Below, piece by piece: positions 1-5,036 of a DNA stretch of 5,036 bases. The DNA comes from Candidatus Zixiibacteriota bacterium. GTDB lineage: Bacteria > Zixibacteria > MSB-5A5 > SM1-73. The number at the start of each line of letters is the position of its first letter. Within the stretch, counting starts at the first letter, position 1. Where the stretch lies: the NCBI GenBank assembly GCA_020341875.1, contig CP070839.1:1413418-1418453 (forward strand), in the 5' to 3' direction. A model generated the notes under the pieces. The model did no database searches. It was not told the DNA's origin and saw nothing but the letters and a program-made list of their open reading frames with translations. A program made the translations under genes and the position numbers.

Positions 1-64
1 GACCTCGCTTCTTGAACGCCGGACGGTAAGCCAGAGTTCTCCAGACTGAAGAAAGGAGAAGACC

Positions 65-316
65 ATGGCTACAGATCCAAAAGCCTGCGATTCGTGCGGC
101 ATGCGCATGCCGGAAATAAAAGATCACGGCGGAGGAGAAGTAGGCAATCCCTACTGCGTTCATTGCACGGACCAAGCCGGAAAGCTCAAAAGCCGCGTAG
201 AAATCAGAGAAGGGTTGATAAATCTGTACATGTCCCGGATGGGAAAGCCCAGGGAAGAGGCCGAGAAGTTCGTGGACGAGCAGATGAAGAAACTCCCGGC
301 TTGGAAGGACGAATAA
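65..316 (+). CDS. Small zinc-ribbon protein (zf-Ribbon_2-like)
   Basis: This gene encodes an 83-residue protein. Two CxxC knuckles, C8-x2-C11 and C31-x2-C34, are separated by 19 residues and should bind one structural zinc ion. The first knuckle reads CDSCGMRM, close to the CxSCGMPM signature of the 'putative zinc ribbon' family (PF12674-like), and the second reads YCVHC, also typical. The C-terminal half (about 43-83) is predicted helical and charged, ending in a conserved-looking KKLPAWK motif. There is no signal peptide or membrane segment, so it is probably cytoplasmic. The ATG is preceded by a good Shine-Dalgarno sequence (AAAGGAG, 52-58) at 6 nt spacing. The biochemical role of this family is unknown; related domains occur alone or fused to regulators, and I assign no function. 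A 5-bp hairpin (317-329) directly follows the stop but lacks a T tract. The gene converges on the sigma-factor gene. Confidence 0.85.
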   Translation: MATDPKACDSCGMRMPEIKDHGGGEVGNPYCVHCTDQAGKLKSRVEIREGLINLYMSRMGKPREEAEKFVDEQMKKLPAWKDE

Positions 317-343
317 GACACCGCGTGTCCGTCTCGGGAGGCC

Positions 344-467
344 GTAGGGGCGAATCTTCCCTTCGAATTCCTCAGGGCGGTGAGCCCTTCAGCTTCGTTC
401 AGGATGAACAAAGTCGAACCGCAGTTTCGCCCGCTCCCTTTGGGTGGAGCTAAAGCTCCACCCCTAC
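344..467. repeat. MITE-like repeat element with terminal inverted repeats
   Basis: This non-coding 124-bp block is bounded by perfect inverted ends, GTAGGGG (344-350) and CCCCTAC (461-467); the next base pairs extend to GTAGGGGYG. Inside, inverted pairs are nested: GGGCGAA (348-354) with TTCGCCC (426-432), GCGGT (377-381) with ACCGC (418-422), and GTTCA (397-401) with TGAAC (405-409), flanked by an imperfect pair (388-396 with 410-418). A perfect 10-bp hairpin (442-451 with 454-463) sits at the right end. The core resembles the TTCGACTTCG-type extragenic repeats scattered in many bacterial genomes. No obvious target-site duplication is visible and there is no transposase. I infer a small non-autonomous or relic repeat; copy number cannot be judged from one window. 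Confidence 0.6.
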
Positions 468-494
468 CTTACTTCAACAACACTGACTCTGGTT

Positions 495-520
495 GCATAG
501 GGACTTTGTGGTCCCAATGC
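495..520. repeat. Inverted repeat (hairpin)
   Basis: The arms GCAT-A-GGGAC (495-504) and GTCCC-A-ATGC (511-520) pair with one A/A mismatch around a 6-base loop. No T tract follows on either strand, so it is not a standard intrinsic terminator. It lies in the convergent spacer between the zinc-ribbon and sigma genes and may be part of a repeat or a 3'-end RNA structure. Confidence 0.45.
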
Positions 521-543
521 TTCTAAACAAGAGATGAGCTACT

Positions 544-565
544 GGCGGGATATCAATATCCCGCC
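544..565. repeat. Perfect 10-bp palindrome
   Basis: The arms GGCGGGATAT (544-553) and ATATCCCGCC (556-565) are exact reverse complements separated by only CA. This symmetry could act as a protein-binding operator, an extragenic palindromic repeat or a tight RNA hairpin. It sits far from any start codon, between two convergent genes, which argues against an operator role. No T tract flanks it. Confidence 0.55.
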
Positions 566-606
566 GCGGCAATCCTATCGCAGGGGTTGCCGGACCCGTA
601 ATGAAC

Positions 607-633
607 AAGCCCCCGGCAAAATACCGAGGGCTT
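607..633 (-). terminator. Probable intrinsic terminator of the sigma-factor operon
   Basis: Read on the minus strand, AAGCCCTCGG pairs with CCGGGGGCTT around a 7-nt loop, giving a 10-bp stem with one U-G wobble. An A tract precedes the stem, and a modest T-rich stretch (TTGTTCATT) overlaps its end and follows it. It begins 30 nt after the sigma stop codon. On the plus strand the wobble position (613/627) becomes a C-A mismatch, so the hairpin is best formed by the minus-strand transcript. The weak T tract lowers confidence; the pyrimidine-rich plus-strand side could give some bidirectional effect. Confidence 0.6.
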
Positions 634-662
634 TTCCCTCTTCAAGACTTTTGGCTTTTTTT

Positions 663-1517
663 CTAGTTGAGGTAAGCACGCAGGGACTTGCTGCGGGAGG
701 CGTGTCTCAATCTTCGGATAGCCTTCTCCTTTATCTGCCTTACCCTCTCGCGGGTCAGACTGAACCTGGCACCGATCTCCTCTAAGGTCAGCGCCTTCTC
801 GGAATTTAAGCCGAAGTAGAGATTGATCACCTCGGCCTCTCGGGCAGAGAGCGTGTCTAATGCTCTCTCGATCTCCAGCTTGAGAGACTCGGTCAACAGA
901 TCCTCATCCGGTGCCGGTTGGTATTCATCCTCCAGCACGTCCATGAGGCTGTTGTCCTCGGAGACCGAAAACGGCGCATCCAAGGACAGATGGCTGTTGG
1001 AGATTTTCAGGGTATCCGAGACCTCCACAGCAGATAGCTCCAGTTCCCTGGCGATCTCGTCCGGTGAGGGCTCTCTTCCATACTCCTGCTCCAGTGAGCT
1101 GGAGATTTTGCCTATCTTGTGCAAAGTTCCCACCCGGTTCAGAGGCAGCCGGACAATACGCGACTGCTCCGCCAATGACTGAAGTATCGCCTGCCTGATC
1201 CACCACACAGCATAGGAGATGAACTTGAACCCTCGGGTCTCGTCGAACCTCTTGGCCGCCTTTATCAACCCTATGTTGCCCTCGTTGATCAGATCGGGCA
1301 GGGACAGACCCTGGTTCTGGTATTGCTTGGCCACCGAGACCACGAACCTCAAGTTGGCCTTGGTCAACTTCTCTAAGGCGCCGTGATCTCCGAGCTTGAT
1401 CTGCTTGGCTAAGCGCACCTCCTCGGCTGCGTTGATCAGGGGAGTCTCTCCTATTTCCCTTAGGTAAAGATCCAGGGACCTGTCTTCCTCCCTGTATCTT
1501 CTGGCCTGCTTTGCCAA
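663..1517 (-). CDS. rpoD: RNA polymerase sigma-70 factor, short RpoD/SigA type
   Basis: This 284-residue group 1/2 sigma factor directs core RNA polymerase to promoters. Visible domains in order are region 1.2 (about 13-46), region 2 (about 50-120, with the core-binding and DNA-melting segment FDETRGFKFISYAVWWIRQ at 91-109), region 3 (about 121-185), the 3.2 finger (SLMDVLEDE, 190-198) and region 4 (about 215-272) with the -35-reading helix TRERVRQIKEKAIRRL (255-270). Region 1.1 and the large non-conserved insert of E. coli RpoD are absent, as in Bacteroidota-type primary sigmas. In region 2.4 the Q437 equivalent is kept (Q109) but the T440 equivalent is Leu (L112), suggesting altered -10 recognition. 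The start is TTG, supported by a strong upstream Shine-Dalgarno and no in-frame Met before residue 192. It lies 79 bp downstream of an htrA gene on the same strand. Primary versus stationary-phase paralogue cannot be separated with certainty here. Confidence 0.93.
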   Translation of the reverse strand: MAKQARRYREEDRSLDLYLREIGETPLINAAEEVRLAKQIKLGDHGALEKLTKANLRFVVSVAKQYQNQGLSLPDLINEGNIGLIKAAKRFDETRGFKFISYAVWWIRQAILQSLAEQSRIVRLPLNRVGTLHKIGKISSSLEQEYGREPSPDEIARELELSAVEVSDTLKISNSHLSLDAPFSVSEDNSLMDVLEDEYQPAPDEDLLTESLKLEIERALDTLSAREAEVINLYFGLNSEKALTLEEIGARFSLTRERVRQIKEKAIRRLRHASRSKSLRAYLN

Positions 1518-1525
1518 TTTTTTGA

Positions 1526-1536
1526 CCTCTCCTCCT
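1526..1536 (-). promoter_or_regulatory. Ribosome-binding site fixing the TTG start of the sigma gene
   Basis: On the minus strand, AGGAGGAGAGG lies 8 nt (from its last G) upstream of TTG at 1517. It offers two overlapping Shine-Dalgarno registers, AGGAGG at 13 nt and AGAGG at 8 nt spacing. This is the main support for the TTG start. Confidence 0.65.
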
Positions 1537-1546
1537 TTGCTTTGGG

Positions 1547-1563
1547 CCCCGCCAGCGACGGGG
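1547..1563 (-). repeat. Small hairpin just upstream of the sigma-gene RBS
   Basis: On the minus strand CCCCGTC pairs with GGCGGGG (7 bp including one T-G wobble) around a 3-nt loop. No T tract follows, so it is unlikely to stop transcription. It is in the 79-bp htrA-sigma spacer, 10 nt before the Shine-Dalgarno, where it could stabilise or process a bicistronic transcript. That role is inferred. Confidence 0.35.
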
Positions 1564-1596
1564 TCTAAGGTTTATGGTAGTGATGTGCCTAAGACG

Positions 1597-3171
1597 TTAT
1601 CCAGGTTTAACCGCCGCGAAGAGCGGCTCTCCATTCCGGTAGACTAACAGAAGGACAGCCTTCTTTTTGTCCTTCAGAGCCGTCACCGCCCTCCTGTAAT
1701 CATCTGAATCCTCAATTTCCCGGTCGTCCATCTTCACTATGATGTCACCGGTGCGCAGGCCACCCTCCTCGGCCGCGCTCCCGGGGTCGACCTGCACCAC
1801 TATCACCCCCGGTTTGAATTTGACATTATACTGACCGACCAAATCTCTGGTGGAGGTGCTCACCTGCAGACCCAGCCATTCCTGTTCCTCTTCCTCCTGC
1901 GGGGTCGGTGCTCCCGCTCTGGAGACGAACATATCCCTGTCGGTCAGCGTTAAGTTCTTGGTCAGCCTGCTGCCCTTCCTCAGAATGTCCAGGGTGACCT
2001 CGTCTCCCGGGTCTTTCGCCGCCACCATAATCATCAGTTCTTGTCCGTTCACCACTCTTTTACCGTTGAATCCGGTTATGACGTCCCCGATTTCAACTCC
2101 CGCCTTCTCCGCAGGCGTTCCCGGCTCGACTTCCCGCACCAGCACCCCCTCGGTCGAAGGAAGATCCAGGGCATCCGCGGTGCTCCTGTTTATGTCCTGA
2201 AGGCCTATTCCTATGAATCCTCTGGACACTTTGCCCTTCTCCACCAGGTCGGGAATCACCGACTTGGCCAGATCTATGGGGATGGCGAATCCTATCCCGA
2301 TGTTGAATCCCACCCCGGTGGGGTTGGTGATGGCCGAGTTTATCCCCACCACCTCCCCACGGATGTTCACCAGGGGCCCCCCGCTGTTTCCCGGATTGAT
2401 GGAAGCATCGGTCTGGATATAGTTCTGGTACTGGGGCGTATCCTCCGGGCCAAAGTAGAGGTTACCTCGTCCCTTAGCGCTGACCACTCCCACGGTGACG
2501 GTTCTGTCTAAGCCCAGTTCGGGAAAGGGATTCCCGATGGCCATGACCCACTCTCCCACCTTAAGAGCGTCGGAGTCACCAAGCCCGGCGGAGGGGAGTT
2601 TCTCCTCCACCTCGATCTTGAGCACGGCGATATCGGTATCCCTGTCCAGTCCCACCACCTCCGCGGTGTGCGTGCTGCCGTTGGGCAGGGTGACAGATAT
2701 GTTGTCCGCGCCCGAGACCACATGGTTGTTGGTCAGGATATAGCCGTCTTCTCTGAAGATGAAACCGGAGCCCAAGCTCTGGCCCCGCTGAGCGGGCGGC
2801 CTTCTCTCCGGAACCTCACCGAAGAACCTGCGGAAGAAATCGTCGAAGGGGGAAGAGTCGTGATAGCGTGTCCCCTTCACCACCTTCTCTGCTCTTATGT
2901 TGACCACTGCCGGGCTGACCGTCTCCGCAACCCTCACAAACGGGCTTTCCGGCCCGGAGAGAAATGCTTCCTTGTTAGGGAGGAATTCGTCCGCCGTGGG
3001 TTTTGCTACTTCGGAGGCGGCGCTCGCCTGAGAGTCTGCCTGGGATGATGGGGGCCAGTCGCAGCCAGTGACAAGCAGTATGCCGAGCCCAACGAGGAGA
3101 AAAGCGAAGACGACAGGCAGGAAGGGCTTTACTGGTTTAACGAAACGTTCGCTAAGGTTCAAACCGTCCAC
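1597..3171 (-). CDS. htrA: HtrA/Deg-family serine protease, predicted lipoprotein, two PDZ domains
   Basis: This 524-residue ATP-independent envelope protease/chaperone should degrade or refold damaged proteins. An N-terminal basic and hydrophobic stretch (about 9-36) ends in the lipobox V34-T-G-C37, so it should be lipidated at C37, followed by a Ser/Ala-rich linker (about 41-62). The trypsin-like domain (about 75-312) has a complete triad: H150 (TNNHVV), D180 (DTDIAVLK) and S263 in GNSGGP. A long LA loop (about 96-132) carries the FFRRFFG motif of DegP/DegQ/MucD enzymes. PDZ1 starts at about 318 (RGFIGIGL) and PDZ2 at about 431 (EWLGLQV), joined by a Glu-rich linker (425-431). The start is GTG at 3171; no other start codon exists upstream before the in-frame stop at 3220-3222. 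A TTG at codon 4 is an alternative, as the Shine-Dalgarno is weak. It lies upstream of the sigma gene and divergent from a second HtrA. Exact paralogue name (degP, degQ or mucD) is not assignable. Confidence 0.94.
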   Translation of the reverse strand: MDGLNLSERFVKPVKPFLPVVFAFLLVGLGILLVTGCDWPPSSQADSQASAASEVAKPTADEFLPNKEAFLSGPESPFVRVAETVSPAVVNIRAEKVVKGTRYHDSSPFDDFFRRFFGEVPERRPPAQRGQSLGSGFIFREDGYILTNNHVVSGADNISVTLPNGSTHTAEVVGLDRDTDIAVLKIEVEEKLPSAGLGDSDALKVGEWVMAIGNPFPELGLDRTVTVGVVSAKGRGNLYFGPEDTPQYQNYIQTDASINPGNSGGPLVNIRGEVVGINSAITNPTGVGFNIGIGFAIPIDLAKSVIPDLVEKGKVSRGFIGIGLQDINRSTADALDLPSTEGVLVREVEPGTPAEKAGVEIGDVITGFNGKRVVNGQELMIMVAAKDPGDEVTLDILRKGSRLTKNLTLTDRDMFVSRAGAPTPQEEEEQEWLGLQVSTSTRDLVGQYNVKFKPGVIVVQVDPGSAAEEGGLRTGDIIVKMDDREIEDSDDYRRAVTALKDKKKAVLLLVYRNGEPLFAAVKPG

Positions 3172-3227
3172 CCCAAAAAGACCTGAAACTCTATCAAAAA
3201 GACTTTGCGCCCCGGCAACTTAAGGAA

Positions 3228-3254
3228 AATCTATGTGATCTTTCGCAAGTCCAA
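3228..3254 (-). promoter_or_regulatory. Weak candidate promoter for the lipoprotein htrA gene
   Basis: On the minus strand TTGGAC (3254-3249) and TAGATT (3233-3228) resemble -35 and -10 boxes but are separated by only 15 bp, shorter than the usual 16-18. It would start transcription about 50 nt upstream of the GTG. This is a suggestion only. Confidence 0.2.
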
Positions 3255-3515
3255 TTTCCTCATCAACTCCCGACCCCACTCCTTTCGCTTCCCCTGCTTG
3301 CAAAAGCATGAAGTCAAAACGCAACATAATATACGCTCAAAGTCAAAATCTGTTGCAGGCACCGTCCAAAAATCTTTGTATTTCTTGGGCTCTCGCAGCG
3401 ATATCCAGAGAGACCTGCCCGGAGAAGGGAACAGACTCACGCTCCCGACAGGGACATCCAACGATCACGATATCCTCATGAGAGGCTTTCGTTCTCAAGT
3501 CCCAATTCTTTTCAC

Positions 3516-3545
3516 TTGACCGGATAAGTTGCCGATCCATATTAT
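3516..3545 (+). promoter_or_regulatory. Candidate sigma-70 promoter for the second HtrA gene
   Basis: TTGACC (3516-3521, 5 of 6 to consensus) and TATTAT (3540-3545, 5 of 6) are separated by 18 bp. Transcription would begin near 3552, leaving a leader of roughly 60 nt before the ATG at 3615. This is the best -35/-10 pair that I can see in the divergent spacer. The E. coli consensus may not apply fully to this organism's sigma factor. Confidence 0.5.
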
Positions 3546-3604
3546 AACGTCGTATAAGGAATGGGTCAGATGTGGCGTTTTGGACAATATGGTTGGAATT
3601 GGTC

Positions 3605-3610
3605 AGGAGG
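3605..3610 (+). promoter_or_regulatory. Ribosome-binding site deciding the start of the second HtrA gene
   Basis: A perfect AGGAGG lies 4 nt before the ATG at 3615. The frame is open back to another ATG at 3561, but that one has only AAGGA immediately abutting it, and it would put 18 aromatic-rich residues before an otherwise standard MKK signal peptide. The 3615 start is therefore preferred. Confidence 0.75.
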
Positions 3611-3614
3611 ATAT

Positions 3615-4988
3615 ATGAAGAAGTTGATTCTTTCAGTCTGTCTCTTCTCGGGATTGTGGTTTCTCTGCCTGGGCGCGATCAACCCCGGCATCGCCGCCGG
3701 GAAGGATGACAACAAGACCCTGAAGCTTTTCGATGATCTACAGAGGACCATCATCTCCGTATCGGACGCCATCAAGCCCGCGGTGGTGCACATCGAGGTG
3801 GTGAAAAAGACCGGCCAGATAAAATACAAATCCTTAGCCTCCGGTCTGGTTGTGGACCGGGAAGGGTTCATCCTCACCAATGATCACGTGGTGGACGATG
3901 CCAAGAACGTAACCGTGACCCTTCCCAGCAAGATCGAATATCCGGCCGAGATCATCGGAACGGACAAGCAGACTGATCTGGCCTTAATCAAGATCCAAAC
4001 CAGCGAAGAGCTCTCCGTGGCGAAGCTGGGAGACTCCGACGACGTGCAGGTGGGGGAATGGGTGATTGCGGTGGGTAACCCCTACGGGTTCGATCGCACC
4101 GTCTCCTTCGGCATCGTAAGCGGCAAGGGAAGGGTGCTTCCCAATCTCCCCATCGAAACCCAGTTGATCAACGATTTCATCCAGACCGATGCGGCCATTG
4201 ATCCCGGCTCGTCCGGCGGGCCTTTGGTGAATCTGAGGGGCGAGGTGATCGGCATCAACTCCATCGGCTTCGGCAGGGGGCAAGGTTTCACCATTCCCAT
4301 GAACACCGCCAACGACGTGAAAGACAAGCTCCTCTCCAGCGGTACCATTCAGCGGGGATGGCTGGGAGTGGCCATCCAGCCCTTGAGCCGGGACTATGCC
4401 CGCTACTTTGACGATCCCCAGCGGGAGGGAATCTTGATTGCAGACGTCATCCCCGACTCGCCGGCCCAAAGGGCGGGTCTCCTTCCCGGCGACATAGTGG
4501 TCGAATACGATGGAGAGAGGATATCGGCGGAGAAAGAGGACGATCTAAACAAATTCCGGGTTCTGGTCTCACAAACAGAAGTGGGAGCCCCGGCCCGGCT
4601 GAAGATCGCAAGAGACGGCAAAGACACCAGCATCACCATTGAGATCTCCAAGCAGCCCAAGGTGAAGGCGGACGAGTTCGAGGCCGAATGGGGCATAACC
4701 GTCAAGGAGATCACCGACGCCATATATCGCCAGAACATGCTGCAGGACAAGGAGGGGGTGATGGTCTCCTTCGTGGAGGTGGGGGGAGTGGCCAGCACCG
4801 CCCTGTTGCGGGAAGGCGACGTGATAAAGAGGGTGGAGGAGTTCGAGATCAAAAACTTGGACGACTTCAAGCAAAGCGCAGAGCAGGTAAAGGATAGAGA
4901 GCAGATAATGCTCACCGTGATGAGAGGAAAGAACCTGAGATTCGTCTTGCTGCTGCCCAAGCAGGAGGAGAAGGGGGCCACGCCGTAA
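3615..4988 (+). CDS. HtrA/Deg-family periplasmic serine protease with short LA loop, two PDZ domains
   Basis: This gene encodes a 457-residue secreted protease from the chosen ATG. The N-terminus (MKKLILSV...) is a signal peptide, with cleavage likely near A27-A28-G29, giving a soluble periplasmic enzyme of about 430 residues. The protease domain (about 38-243) has H91 (TNDHVV), D121 (QTDLALIK) and S200 in GSSGGP, where the family's usual Asn before the Ser is replaced by Ser. The segment before the core beta strand (about 62-77) is very short, so the long LA loop of the divergent neighbour is missing, as in DegS-type enzymes; the usual GSG there reads ASG. PDZ1 begins near 248 (RGWLGVAI) and PDZ2 near 358 (EWGITV). 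The C-terminus ends in a basic and acidic tail (KQEEKGATP). It shares family and domain order with the divergent HtrA but is clearly diverged, so it is an old paralogue, not a recent tandem copy. The triad is intact, so it is probably active. Confidence 0.93.
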   Translation: MKKLILSVCLFSGLWFLCLGAINPGIAAGKDDNKTLKLFDDLQRTIISVSDAIKPAVVHIEVVKKTGQIKYKSLASGLVVDREGFILTNDHVVDDAKNVTVTLPSKIEYPAEIIGTDKQTDLALIKIQTSEELSVAKLGDSDDVQVGEWVIAVGNPYGFDRTVSFGIVSGKGRVLPNLPIETQLINDFIQTDAAIDPGSSGGPLVNLRGEVIGINSIGFGRGQGFTIPMNTANDVKDKLLSSGTIQRGWLGVAIQPLSRDYARYFDDPQREGILIADVIPDSPAQRAGLLPGDIVVEYDGERISAEKEDDLNKFRVLVSQTEVGAPARLKIARDGKDTSITIEISKQPKVKADEFEAEWGITVKEITDAIYRQNMLQDKEGVMVSFVEVGGVASTALLREGDVIKRVEEFEIKNLDDFKQSAEQVKDREQIMLTVMRGKNLRFVLLLPKQEEKGATP

Positions 4989-5007
4989 ACTGGCGCCGGG
5001 CTTACCG

Positions 5008-5036
5008 GTGATACTAGGGTTTCTGGCGTTTCTGGC
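5008..5036 (+). CDS. Possible start of a downstream gene, truncated by the window
   Basis: A GTG at 5008 opens a frame reading MILGFLAFL, a hydrophobic run like the beginning of a signal peptide or membrane segment. The frame continues upstream as RRKLAPGLP without a stop, so another start is possible. It would begin about 20 bp after the protease stop codon, consistent with an operon. No clear Shine-Dalgarno is seen at normal spacing from this GTG, and only nine codons are visible, so this is tentative. Confidence 0.2.

Larger units (their letters stand above)
3172..3614. other. Divergent intergenic region between two HtrA genes
   Basis: This 443-bp spacer holds the 5' regions of both proteases and is clearly richer in A/T than the flanking genes around 3300-3380. 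A 9-bp direct repeat, AAGTCAAAA, occurs at 3311-3319 and 3340-3348, and GCAACA (3321-3326) is inverted at 3351-3356. Two imperfect hairpins follow: 3387-3394 with 3408-3415 (7 of 8 pairs) and 3414-3424 with 3442-3452 (9 of 11 pairs). Open frames of 65 to 104 codons cross it on both strands, for example 3343-3540 (-), 3231-3461 (-) and 3205-3519 (+, TTG start). None has a recognisable motif or a convincing Shine-Dalgarno, so I do not call a gene. It may be regulatory DNA, a structured leader or gene debris. Confidence 0.5.

Noticed and set aside
317..329. GACAC/GTGTC hairpin just after the zinc-ribbon stop codon
   Set aside because: The stem is only 5 bp and no T tract follows, so an intrinsic terminator is not supported.
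94..453. Open frame overlapping the zinc-ribbon gene and the repeat element
   Set aside because: Its product is Arg-rich and low in complexity, it shadows a well-supported gene, and it runs through the non-coding repeat.
534..785. Plus-strand open frame overlapping the 3' end of the sigma gene
   Set aside because: It is antisense to conserved sigma region 4, crosses the palindrome and terminator, and has no motif.
3205..3519. 104-codon plus-strand open frame in the divergent spacer
   Set aside because: It begins with TTG without an RBS, covers probable promoter DNA, and its translation resembles no family known to me.
3343..3540. 65-codon minus-strand open frame upstream of the lipoprotein htrA gene
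   Set aside because: It has an ATG but no Shine-Dalgarno that I can see, no recognisable motif, and it overlaps other open frames on both strands, so coding cannot be supported.
3561..3614. Upstream ATG extension of the second HtrA gene (18 extra residues)
   Set aside because: The extension is rich in Trp, Gly and Tyr, has no spaced Shine-Dalgarno, and precedes a standard MKK signal peptide that has its own AGGAGG.

Overview
The window looks like bacterial chromosome from the FCB (Fibrobacteres-Chlorobi-Bacteroidetes) superphylum or a neighbouring candidate phylum such as Zixibacteria. The main clue is the sigma factor. It is a 284-residue, housekeeping-type sigma-70 with no region 1.1, and its region 2 wording (KANLRFVVSVAKQYQNQGL, WWIRQAILQSLAEQSR) is typical of Bacteroidota-like lineages. 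The lineage is inferred from protein style only. There are two or three periplasm- or envelope-directed proteins, which fits a diderm cell.

Layout. Positions 65-316 (+) encode a small zinc-ribbon protein. Positions 317-662 form a convergent intergenic region packed with inverted repeats: a 124-bp MITE-like element at 344-467, two further palindromes, and a terminator for the leftward operon. Positions 663-1517 (-) encode the sigma-70 factor. Upstream of it, on the same strand and 79 bp away, 1597-3171 (-) encodes a lipid-anchored HtrA/Deg serine protease with two PDZ domains. A 443-bp divergent spacer (3172-3614) separates it from a second HtrA-family protease at 3615-4988 (+), which has a cleavable signal peptide and also two PDZ domains. 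The last 48 bp may hold the first codons of another gene.

How the parts may work together. The two divergent proteases both carry an intact His-Asp-Ser triad and are probably complementary envelope quality-control enzymes. One is predicted to be tethered to a membrane by a lipidated Cys and has the long LA loop of DegP/MucD enzymes. The other is predicted to be soluble in the periplasm and has only a very short LA loop. The gene pair htrA-sigma could be co-transcribed leftward and end at the hairpin at 607-633. This would link envelope proteolysis with a sigma factor, but the link is inferred from gene order only. I found no RNA genes, CRISPR arrays, insertion sequences with transposases, or toxin-antitoxin modules. 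The window reads as ordinary core genome with a few unusual details, not as a clearly new system.
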